Assembly: GCA_027315185.1 (NCBI GenBank)
Contig: DAHUYO010000016.1
Location: 1 to 45,180 of the forward strand
Direction: 5' to 3'
DNA: 45,180 nucleotides
From: Acidobacteriota bacterium
GTDB lineage: Bacteria > Acidobacteriota > Terriglobia > Terriglobales > SCQP01
Made by a program: the position numbers and the translations under genes. Under the pieces are notes generated by a model, which worked only from the letters and a program-made list of their open reading frames with translations, had not been told where the DNA came from and searched no databases. Below, one piece after another: positions 8,249 to 15,704 of this stretch (the stretch's first letter is position 1; each line of letters begins with the position of its first letter).

Positions 8249-9277
8249 TTGACCCACCGTCGCCCGGATGCCAGCCGCGCCGAGGTGCAAGGCTGGATCC
8301 GCGCCGGTGAGGTGAGCGTCGCCGGCGCGGTTTGCCGCCGTCCCGCTACCCGCTTGCGCTCCGGGCAGGAAATTGCCTTGGCGCAGGCCCGGCGCAGCGC
8401 GCCGCGGCCGGCGCTGGAGCCGCTGCCCCTGCCGCTGGAGATTCTCTACGCCGACGCCGACATCGCGGTCGTGAACAAACCCGCCGGGATGGTGGTGCAT
8501 CCCGCCGCCGGCGCGGCGGGTCCAACCCTGGTCCACGCCCTGTTGCATCACATTGGCGTGGCGAATTTGTCCCGCGTGGGCGCTCCGAACCGGCCCGGCA
8601 TCGTGCACCGCTTGGACCGGGACACCAGCGGCCTGCTGGTGGTCGCCAAAACCGATGCCGCGCACCATGGGCTGGTGGCGCAGTTCCAGGCCAGGACCGT
8701 TCGCAAGCGGTACTTGGGCCTGGTACACGGCGCCGTGGGGGCGGCCAGCGGCCGGGTGGATGCGCCCGTCGCCCGTGACCTGCGCCGCCGCGAGCGCATG
8801 ACCACGCGCCGCGCCGCCGGCCGCGAAGCGCACACCCTGTACCAGGTGCGTGAGCGCTTGGCCCTGGAGCCCAGTCTGGCATCGGGCCCTCAGGCCCCGC
8901 GGTTCACATATCTGGAATTGGACCTGTTGACCGGCCGCACGCATCAGATTCGCGTGCACATGGCATCCCTCGGGCATCCCATCGTCGGCGACCGCCTCTA
9001 CGGCGCGCCCGCCCGGATCGTCGCCGCCGGCCCGTTGGCGGGCCTGGCCTTGAACCGGCTGTTTCTGCACGCCGCCGAGCTGGCCTTCGTGCATCCACGC
9101 ACATCCGAGGCGATGGTCTTCCGCGCCGCTCTCCCAGGTGAGCTGGCGGCGTGGCTGGAGCGCCTGCGCGCGCCGTCTCCGCAGGGGCGGGACGAAGCCG
9201 TGCCGGCGCCATCCACGCCGCCCCGGCCGCCACGGCCGCCGCGGTCCGCTGGACAGCGGGCCTACAATAAAGGCTGA
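8249..9277 (+). CDS. rluD: RluA/RluD-family 23S rRNA pseudouridine synthase (start unclear)
   Basis: RluD-type enzymes convert uridines of large-subunit rRNA to pseudouridine. An N-terminal S4 RNA-binding domain (AEVQGWIRAGEVSVAG) precedes the catalytic domain with the active-site motif HRLDRDTSGLLVVAK and the later GRTHQIRVHMASLGHPIVGD. The first usable start codon is TTG 8249. However, the conserved beginning of the S4 domain (GDRLDRFL) is encoded upstream of it, at 8228-8251, and family-like sequence reaches back to the lgt TAG at 8186-8188 with no ATG, GTG, TTG or CTG in between. The true start may therefore be a rare codon, or the sequence may carry an indel. The Pro/Arg-rich C-terminal tail (about 9180-9260) is atypical. 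The symbol is given at family level; RluA/RluC paralogues cannot be excluded. Confidence 0.82.
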   Translation: MTHRRPDASRAEVQGWIRAGEVSVAGAVCRRPATRLRSGQEIALAQARRSAPRPALEPLPLPLEILYADADIAVVNKPAGMVVHPAAGAAGPTLVHALLHHIGVANLSRVGAPNRPGIVHRLDRDTSGLLVVAKTDAAHHGLVAQFQARTVRKRYLGLVHGAVGAASGRVDAPVARDLRRRERMTTRRAAGREAHTLYQVRERLALEPSLASGPQAPRFTYLELDLLTGRTHQIRVHMASLGHPIVGDRLYGAPARIVAAGPLAGLALNRLFLHAAELAFVHPRTSEAMVFRAALPGELAAWLERLRAPSPQGRDEAVPAPSTPPRPPRPPRSAGQRAYNKG

Positions 9278-9287
9278 ACTAGGCGTT

Positions 9288-10271
9288 ATGCAATCGCGCT
9301 GGCTCTCTCTTCTGTTGCTTGCCGGTCTCGCTCAGCCGGCGCTGGCCCAGGCGACCCCGCGTGGAGCGGCGCAAGCCGCCCCGCAACACGCGCTGCCGCG
9401 GGCCAACATCGTCAAAAACGTCAACGAAGTCAACGTCATCTTTTCGGCGATTGACAAACGCCACCGCATCGTCCTGGGTCTGAAGCCCAGCCAGGTCGAG
9501 GTGCTTGACGACAACAAGCCGCAGAGCATCACGCGTTTCTATTCCGAGGGCGACATGCCGTTGCGCATCGCCCTGCTGCTGGATACCAGCACCAGCATCA
9601 GCCAGCGCTGGCCTTTCGAGGAAGCAGCGGCGATCGAATTCATCGAGTCGGTGCTGCGCCAGGGCACGGATAAGGCGATGGTCGTGGCCTTCGACTCCTC
9701 CATCCAGGTGGTCCAGGGCTTCACCAGCAATGAGGAGAAGATCGCGCGCGCCATCCATTCCCTGCGTCCGGGCGGCGGCACCGCGCTGTACGACGCCATC
9801 TACGAAACCTGCCGCCAGAAGCTGATGCATGACGGCCACAACGTCCGCAACGTCATCGTTCTGATCACCGACGGCGATGACGATCAGAGCCGCTACGCCG
9901 CCACCGAGGCCCTGCGCATGGCGCAGCGCGCCGGCGTCATCATGTACACCATCGGCACGGATCCCACGGATTCCGATCCGCGCGACGATCAGCTGCTGGA
10001 GATGTTCGCCAAGGACACCGGCGGCCGCTACTTCTTTCCGTTTCAGGCGCCGGACTTGGGGAAAGCGTTTGCTTCGATTTCCTACGAACTCCGGCATCAA
10101 TACGTTGTCGCCTACGACCCGGACGACTTCGTTCCCAACGGCGCGTTTCACCGCATCAAAATCAAGATTTTATTGCCGAACATCTACGCCCGCACGCAGC
10201 CAGGTTATTACGCCATGCCCCCGGCCAGCGCGCCGGGGCCGTCCACCGGCGCAGGCCGCCGCCGGCGCTAG
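9288..10271 (+). CDS. Secreted VWA protein, VWFA-related acidobacterial family
   Basis: A cleavable signal peptide (MQSRWLSLLLLAGLAQPALA) begins at ATG 9288, which I choose because it gives an ideal signal peptide. The mature protein has a short N-terminal beta segment (VNVIFSAIDKRHR, LKPSQVEVLDD, PQSITRFYSEGDMPLRIALLLD), then a von Willebrand A domain. The MIDAS metal site is visible as DTSTS, with LITDGDDD further on. The segment ending ELRHQYVVAYDP, IKIKILLP and ARTQPGYYA closes the acidobacterial VWFA family as I know it. The total is 327 aa, typical for the family. It probably acts in the periplasm or at the surface in protein binding; the partner is unknown. TACAAT at 9263-9268, at the end of rluD, could be a -10 element for this gene. 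The stop lies inside a 14-bp palindrome. Confidence 0.85.
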   Translation: MQSRWLSLLLLAGLAQPALAQATPRGAAQAAPQHALPRANIVKNVNEVNVIFSAIDKRHRIVLGLKPSQVEVLDDNKPQSITRFYSEGDMPLRIALLLDTSTSISQRWPFEEAAAIEFIESVLRQGTDKAMVVAFDSSIQVVQGFTSNEEKIARAIHSLRPGGGTALYDAIYETCRQKLMHDGHNVRNVIVLITDGDDDQSRYAATEALRMAQRAGVIMYTIGTDPTDSDPRDDQLLEMFAKDTGGRYFFPFQAPDLGKAFASISYELRHQYVVAYDPDDFVPNGAFHRIKIKILLPNIYARTQPGYYAMPPASAPGPSTGAGRRRR

Positions 10272-10307
10272 CGCCGCGGAGCCTGCCACGGCGCGATCCG
10301 GCGCTAG
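10263..10307. terminator. Palindrome and larger inverted repeat at a convergent junction
   Basis: CGGCGCTAGCGCCG (10263-10276) is a perfect 14-bp palindrome containing the VWA stop codon. CTAGCGCCG (10268-10276) also pairs with CGGCGCTAG (10299-10307), which contains the minus-strand stop of the next gene, giving a 9-bp stem with a 22-nt loop. No T tract is present. A bidirectional terminator is the likely role. The same 14-mer recurs at 24264. Confidence 0.5.
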
Positions 10308-11263
10308 GGGCCGGTGATCTGTAGGCGGAGGGCGAAGATCTCGCGGCGGAAATATTTCGCGGAATTGTAGCCGTTTTCCCAGCCGGCGTGCGCGCCCAGG
10401 CGCAGGCCCCAGGCCGCGGCTCGTCCCAGCCGCCGCGAGGCGCTCAGCGCCGCGGAAAAGCCATACGCCTGCGTTTGGCTGGTGGCCTCGACCACGGGAA
10501 TGTAATTGCGCAGCCAGACTCCCTCCAACGGCGTGGCGCCCAGGCCGCCGCCCAAACGCCAGCGGCCACGACGCCAACGTCGTTGCCACAGCAGCGTCGA
10601 GCGCAGTTCGTAGATGATCGCGCGTTCACTAATCAGCCGCTGGAAGCTCATCGAGCCCAGCGCGGAATTGGAGTTGAGATTAAAGGTGGTTACGGCGTGA
10701 TAGCGCGTGAACTGGCGCAGGAGGCCAAGGCGAAAGGCGATGGCGCCCCAGCGGTCGCGCCGCCCGCCGACGTGCCACGCCGGAAATTGCTGCGAGACAC
10801 CGAAGGTCCGGCTCCGAGCGTAGCCCTCGTCGCCATGGGTGAACTGATCCCCGGGCTGAAAGTTGGTGTCCTCGTCGTAGGCCCAATGGGAGCGCGCCGC
10901 GGGGGTTACGCGCAGCCGCGTGACCCAATGGCCGTGGTTCCAATGCCAGCGCAGCCCCAGCACCAGATCCGCGCCGTCGAAAGCGTAGCCTTCCCGCACC
11001 AAATGCGGATAGGGGTCGTTCAGCGCCGGCTGGTGGAAGGCGAAGGTGACATGATCATGGACGGTCTCCACGCCCGCGAACCAGCGGTCTATTCCCAAGC
11101 CTTGCGCCCAGGCCCTAGGCGCAGCGAGCAGCACCAGCAGAGCCACGCCATAGGACAACCGCCTCAGTCGCCGCGCGGCGCCGCGCGGCGCCGCCGGGCG
11201 CAGGGAACGCCAGCCGGTTTGGCGGGAATGGCGGCGAGGCCGCGCCACCGGCTTATTCGCCAT
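10304..11263 (-). CDS. Predicted outer-membrane beta-barrel-like protein, unknown function
   Basis: I do not recognise a named family. The N-terminus has a long basic stretch (many Arg) and then a hydrophobic core ending APRAWAQ, consistent with a Sec signal peptide and cleavage after AWA. The mature part (about 265 aa) alternates polar and aromatic/hydrophobic residues, is rich in Trp, Tyr, Arg and Gly, and contains strand-like pieces such as LVLGLRWHWNHGHWVTRLRV and RWRLGGGLGA, as expected for an outer-membrane barrel. The last strand (EIFALRLQITGP) does not end in the usual aromatic residue. Its start overlaps the end of xseA by 11 nt, so it is probably last in the dsbA-like/xseA operon. 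No alternative Met exists between the start and the hydrophobic core. Confidence 0.55.
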   Translation of the reverse strand: MANKPVARPRRHSRQTGWRSLRPAAPRGAARRLRRLSYGVALLVLLAAPRAWAQGLGIDRWFAGVETVHDHVTFAFHQPALNDPYPHLVREGYAFDGADLVLGLRWHWNHGHWVTRLRVTPAARSHWAYDEDTNFQPGDQFTHGDEGYARSRTFGVSQQFPAWHVGGRRDRWGAIAFRLGLLRQFTRYHAVTTFNLNSNSALGSMSFQRLISERAIIYELRSTLLWQRRWRRGRWRLGGGLGATPLEGVWLRNYIPVVEATSQTQAYGFSAALSASRRLGRAAAWGLRLGAHAGWENGYNSAKYFRREIFALRLQITGP

Positions 11264-12662
11264 CGCCCTCCGGCGCCGCCTCCGCGCGGGCGTGCGCCCA
11301 GCCTGCCGACAAGCGCAGCCGCAGGGGGTCGCCGGGGCGGAGTTGCCCCGGCTGGGTCACCAAATGCCGCTGTTCGTCATAGACCAGTGCATAGCCGCGC
11401 TGCAAGATCGCGAGGGGATTCCGCTCCTCGATGATGCGCTGCAATGCTTCACTAAGCCGCCGCGCCGCCAGGAGACGCCGGCGCAAGGATTCGATCAAAC
11501 GCTCTTGGCGGCGCTGCAGATCCTGGCGCCAGGCGGCGACGCGGTGGCGGGCTTCTTGCGCCCGGATGGCGGCGGATAACGCCTGCCAGCGCCGGCGGCG
11601 ATCGGCTTGCCGCGCGCGCACGGCCTGGGTCAGGCGGAACGCCAGCTCATCGTTGAATTGCGCCCGCCGCAACACCGCATGTCGCACGCCCGCGAACGCT
11701 CCGTGCCGGGCCAGCTCCAGCACGGCTTGGCGTTGCCGCGTCAGGCGAAAACGCAGTGCCTGCTCCAGCCGCCGCTCCCGCTCCGCCGCCTCGGCGAGGA
11801 AGTCGGCTTTCGGGCGAATGACCATTTCCGCGGCGGCGCTCGGGGTCGCGGCGCGCAGATCGGCTGCGAAATCGGCGATCGTGAAGTCGGTTTCATGCCC
11901 CACGGCCGAGATGAGCGGCACCGGGCAGGCGGCGATGGCGCGCGCGACGCGCTCCTCATTGAACGCCCAAAGATCCTCGATGGACCCGCCGCCGCGGCCG
12001 GCGATGATCACATCCACGCGATGCACGGCCGGCGCGGCGCCGAGATAGGCGATGGCGGCGGCGATTTCGCCGGCCGCGGCTTCGCCTTGCACCTGCGCCG
12101 GCGCCAGGAGGATGCCGATGTTGGGATAGCGGCGGCGGAGGATGCGAACCATGTCCGCGATCGCCGCTCCGCGCGGTGAGGTTACGATGCCGACCCGGCG
12201 CGGCAGCAACGGCAGCGGCCGCTTCCGCGCGGGATCAAACAGCCCTTCTTCTTGCAAGCGCTTCTTCAGTTCCTCGAACGCCGCCTGCAAGCCGCCCGCC
12301 CCGCGCGGTTCCAGGTGCTCCAAGTAAATCTGTAGCTCGCCGCGGGTTTCGTACAGGCTGATTTTGCCCCGCGCCAGCACCTGCATGCCGTTCTGCGGCC
12401 GCAGCTTCAGCATTCGCGCCGCCCGGGCGAACAGCACGCCGCGGAGCTGCGCTCCGGCGTCCTTCAGCGTGAGGTAGTAATGCCCGGAAGGCGCGCGGTT
12501 CAGATTGGAGAGTTCGCCCTCGACCCAGACGTCGAAAAAATCCCGCTCCAACTTCTTCTTCAATTCCGCCGCCAGCCCCGTGACCGTCCAGACGCGGCGC
12601 TCGGGAGGAAACAGAAGGCTGGTTTGGTCTGGCACGGACGCACCGGGCGCGGTGTCGCGCAT
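11253..12662 (-). CDS. xseA: Exodeoxyribonuclease VII large subunit
   Basis: XseA is the catalytic subunit of exonuclease VII, which degrades single-stranded DNA to oligonucleotides during repair. The 469-aa length is typical. The N-terminal OB-fold is clear (FFDVWVEGELSNLNR, GHYYLTLKDAGAQLRGVLF), followed by the catalytic core with VGIVTSPRGAAIADM, the metal-site region GRGGGSIEDLWAFNEE and PLISAVGHETDFTIADF. Next comes the long, Arg- and Gln-rich coiled-coil region, and the end has LAILQRGYALVYDE. The start ATG shares one base with the TAA of the upstream thioredoxin gene (TAATG), indicating translational coupling. No xseB is seen in the window, although the enzyme normally needs the small subunit; it must be elsewhere. 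Confidence 0.95.
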   Translation of the reverse strand: MRDTAPGASVPDQTSLLFPPERRVWTVTGLAAELKKKLERDFFDVWVEGELSNLNRAPSGHYYLTLKDAGAQLRGVLFARAARMLKLRPQNGMQVLARGKISLYETRGELQIYLEHLEPRGAGGLQAAFEELKKRLQEEGLFDPARKRPLPLLPRRVGIVTSPRGAAIADMVRILRRRYPNIGILLAPAQVQGEAAAGEIAAAIAYLGAAPAVHRVDVIIAGRGGGSIEDLWAFNEERVARAIAACPVPLISAVGHETDFTIADFAADLRAATPSAAAEMVIRPKADFLAEAAERERRLEQALRFRLTRQRQAVLELARHGAFAGVRHAVLRRAQFNDELAFRLTQAVRARQADRRRRWQALSAAIRAQEARHRVAAWRQDLQRRQERLIESLRRRLLAARRLSEALQRIIEERNPLAILQRGYALVYDEQRHLVTQPGQLRPGDPLRLRLSAGWAHARAEAAPEGDGE

Positions 12663-13336
12663 TATTTCTGTTCAAGATCGGCGATCATCTGCCGCAATTG
12701 CGCCGGGGTCGTGGCTTCCGCCAAACCGTGCGGGTCTAGCGAGCCGTCGCGATCCATGCCGGGCCGGTTGCGGCCCACCAAAATGGTCGGCGTATGCTTG
12801 ATGCCCCAGCGCTCGCCCTGCAGTTGATCCCGCCGGATGGCGGCGAACAGCGCGGGATCGCTAAACGCGCCTTCCACTTGCACACTCGGAATCCCGGCTG
12901 CTTGGCCCATGGCGACGGCGTAGCGCAGCAGGTTGGTGGCGGTGATCTGGTCCTGATGGCGGAAGCAAAAGTTTTGCCAGGCGAAGTACAGTTTGGGGCT
13001 CTTGGTGGCGAAGAAGCGCGCCAACAGCGCGGCATTGTACGCCCAGGGATGCATCGAGAGCGGGTAATCGCGAAACTCGAACCGCACGGTGCGGCGGTAT
13101 TCGGCGAAGATCCCGTTGTTCATCAGCTCCCGCCAATGGGCGCAATCGGGGCACTCGAGATCCTCGAAAATCACTACCCGGACATTTGCGTGGGGGTTTC
13201 CGAGCTCCGGCGCCACGATGGGAGCGGCGGTAGAAGGGGTCGGCCCCGCGCCGGCGATTCCCGCCACGGGGAGCACCAGGATGCAACCGATAACAAACAC
13301 CCACCAGACCGGAGGGCGGAATACAGGTGAGCCCAT
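12662..13336 (-). CDS. DsbA-like thioredoxin-fold protein, membrane-anchored or secreted
   Basis: A DsbA/Thioredoxin_4 family member of 224 aa. ATG 13336 is chosen because a good signal or anchor segment (VWWVFVIGCILVLPVAGIAGA) follows directly; a GTG at 13399 would add 21 unconvincing residues. The redox motif is CPDC (C62, C65) in VVIFEDLECPDCAHW, and the family's cis-Pro loop is visible as GIKHTPTILV. The helical insertion between them (about residues 85-165) fits the DsbA/DsbG-like topology. It probably oxidises or isomerises thiols in the periplasm. Being first in an operon with xseA is unusual in function, but the TAATG junction is clear. No DsbB-like partner is nearby. Confidence 0.82.
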   Translation of the reverse strand: MGSPVFRPPVWWVFVIGCILVLPVAGIAGAGPTPSTAAPIVAPELGNPHANVRVVIFEDLECPDCAHWRELMNNGIFAEYRRTVRFEFRDYPLSMHPWAYNAALLARFFATKSPKLYFAWQNFCFRHQDQITATNLLRYAVAMGQAAGIPSVQVEGAFSDPALFAAIRRDQLQGERWGIKHTPTILVGRNRPGMDRDGSLDPHGLAEATTPAQLRQMIADLEQK

Positions 13337-13474
13337 GAATTGATTGTGACAGAACAGCCGCCGGCTGGGCCGAGTTCCCGCTTTCCCAACGCCTGACACC
13401 GGCGCCAGGCGGCGCCACGGCGTTTGGCGGCTGCCGCCGGCCGTTCCACGGGGAGGTGGCGCCGCGCCGGCCGG

Positions 13475-15556
13475 TTACATGTTCGGCGCCGGGTTCGCCT
13501 GGGCCCCTTTCCCCAGGAACGGCGGCAGTTGGTGCGTGCGGCGGAACTGGCCCTCCATCAGGCCAAAGCGGTAGGACAGCGAGTGCCACAACTGCAACTC
13601 GTCCTGGTACCGGATCAGGATGTTGTCCAGCCCGTGATGATTGTTTTCCCGCAGCCAAAGCTGCTGATAGCGCCGCATCAGCGCCGCGTCGTGGTCGCGC
13701 AGATTTTGCAGATAGCCGTCCACGCCGTTGATGCGCCCCAAAATGCCGTAAACCTGCCCGGGCTCCTTGCCTTCGGTTTGCTGCGCCTGGCGGTAGAGCT
13801 GCGGGATGTATTGGCTGTAAATGGCCTTTTGCCCGAGATAATCGAAGCGCCGCGCCGCGAACGCCATATAGTCCAGCATGCCGCGATGGCTTAGAGCCAA
13901 GCGGCGCTGCTGGTCCAGGTTGACGATGACGTGCTCCGCCAGCAAGCGGACCGCATGCGCCGCCGGCGCCGCTTTCTGGTAATAGCGCTGGCCTTCAGCC
14001 GAGAACGGCCGCAGCCACGTCGTCCAATCCTCTCCATCGCTGCCCGTGGCCTTGGTGAGGATCTGGTGAATTTCGGCCATCGTCGCCTGATCCTGGGCGA
14101 AGTTGTGTCCCGTTGCGCGGTAGAACGCCCAATCCCAGGCATCGGCGAACTGCTGGTCGTTGATGCTCGGCTGCCAGCTGTCGGCGGCGCCATAGACCAA
14201 CTCGTACCAGCAGTAGTTGATCAGGCTCTCGCCGTCGTCCATCCACACCGTGTTCAGCACGCCGGTCGAGCCCAACCGCAGCCCATCGGCGTCGAAGACC
14301 TTGATGTTCGGCAAGGCTTCGTTGTCGTTGGGATAAATCCGGCTCCAATTGCTGACGCCTGGCGCCACCCAGGTTTCCAATCCCACGCTGCGGAAGGGCC
14401 GGATGAACCGGTCGTAGGAAGGCAGCGGCCCATAGACCCACGGAATCGCGATCATGTCGTGCGGCAACTGGTTCAGCAACTCAGGATGCTTGACCGCGAT
14501 GTCGCCCCAAAACAACACCTTGCGGTGGTAGGGCCGCAACAGCGTGTCTATCGCGCGGATGTAATTGATATAGACCTGCCCCACGCCGAGCTTCTCCGCC
14601 ATCGGCTTGGACCGCCCTTGGCCCAGTTGAAAGGTTTCATCAGCGCCAATATGCAGATACGGCGACGGGAAGACCTTGGTCAGTTCCGCGAACATCTCGC
14701 CGATCAAGGGCAGCGATCCGGGCGCGGCCGGCGACAGCACCGAGCCATAAGGGAGCTCATCGAGGTTCTGGAACTTCTCGTATTGCAGCGCCAATTGCAG
14801 GTGCCCGAAGGACTCCTGCTCCGGCACCACGGTCACGTGATAGGCCTTGGCGTAGGCGACGATGGCGCGCGCCTCGTTGGGCGTGATCGCGCCGTGCCAG
14901 ACGCTCACCAACGGCAGGTTGGGGTAATAGAATGTGTTTTCGAAATACAGCGAGTACAGGTTGACCTTGTACGCGGATAGGATCCGGATCTGCTGCTCGA
15001 TCGCCCGCTCGGTGGGGATCGGCCCGCGGCTGATGTCCATGCTCACGCCGCGATGCGGAAACGCCGGCCAGTCCACGATCCGCACCGCCGGAGCCACGGC
15101 GCGGATCTTACCGAGCGCGCTGGGATGGAACAATTGACGCAACGTTTGCACGCCGTAAAAGACACCCGTTGCGTTGTCGCCGATCACCGTTGCCCGCCGG
15201 CGAGTGACCAGCAGCACGTAACCCTGGGCGCGCGCCGCCGCGGGAAACTCCACGCCGGAGCGGCGCAGCGCCTTGCGCGCACGCGACGTACCCAGGCGCA
15301 GCAACGCCACCTGGCCGGAATGGTTGTTCTTCACCCGCGCCCGTATGCCGTCGAAGCGCGCCAGGTCGCGCGCCAATTCTCCCGCGGCGAACTGATCGGC
15401 GGCGCTACGCCCGGCCCCGATGGAGATTTTGCGCCGCAGCTGCAACTGCCCCGTGGCAAGGGTCAGCTGGCGCGGGTACGGCGTCAGCGGCAGTTGGGCG
15501 GCGGCGATGGAAACGAGGAAAAGCGGCAAGACGAGGCGCAAGGGCTTGGGGATCAT
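13475..15556 (-). CDS. Glycoside hydrolase family 20 beta-N-acetylhexosaminidase
   Basis: Removes terminal N-acetylglucosamine or N-acetylgalactosamine from glycans using substrate-assisted catalysis. ATG 15556 starts a signal peptide (MIPKPLRLVLPLFLVSIAAA), so the enzyme is exported. The GH20b alpha/beta domain (about residues 25-155) ends with NATGVFYGVQTLRQLF, then the TIM barrel begins at RIVDWPAFPHRGVSMDISR. The catalytic Asp-Glu pair is in LHIGADETF (about residue 305). Further barrel strands include VLFWGDIA and ETWVAPGVSNW. The C-terminal ~170 residues are helical, as in some bacterial members. The length (693 aa) suits a multidomain secreted GH20. Chitin, chitooligosaccharides or cell-wall amino sugars are plausible substrates; specificity cannot be read from this. 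Confidence 0.9.
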   Translation of the reverse strand: MIPKPLRLVLPLFLVSIAAAQLPLTPYPRQLTLATGQLQLRRKISIGAGRSAADQFAAGELARDLARFDGIRARVKNNHSGQVALLRLGTSRARKALRRSGVEFPAAARAQGYVLLVTRRRATVIGDNATGVFYGVQTLRQLFHPSALGKIRAVAPAVRIVDWPAFPHRGVSMDISRGPIPTERAIEQQIRILSAYKVNLYSLYFENTFYYPNLPLVSVWHGAITPNEARAIVAYAKAYHVTVVPEQESFGHLQLALQYEKFQNLDELPYGSVLSPAAPGSLPLIGEMFAELTKVFPSPYLHIGADETFQLGQGRSKPMAEKLGVGQVYINYIRAIDTLLRPYHRKVLFWGDIAVKHPELLNQLPHDMIAIPWVYGPLPSYDRFIRPFRSVGLETWVAPGVSNWSRIYPNDNEALPNIKVFDADGLRLGSTGVLNTVWMDDGESLINYCWYELVYGAADSWQPSINDQQFADAWDWAFYRATGHNFAQDQATMAEIHQILTKATGSDGEDWTTWLRPFSAEGQRYYQKAAPAAHAVRLLAEHVIVNLDQQRRLALSHRGMLDYMAFAARRFDYLGQKAIYSQYIPQLYRQAQQTEGKEPGQVYGILGRINGVDGYLQNLRDHDAALMRRYQQLWLRENNHHGLDNILIRYQDELQLWHSLSYRFGLMEGQFRRTHQLPPFLGKGAQANPAPNM

Positions 15557-15704
15557 GGTGCGGGTTGGAAGGACGACAAATGATTGTACTCGGCCCTCGC
15601 GGCGGCGAAAGCCGATCTCGCCTCCAGCGTGCTGGCGCACACAGTTGCGGGCGTCCCAGAGGGGTGCGAGCCGGCATGTTGACGCCGGGCCCAGTCTTCG
15701 GGCG

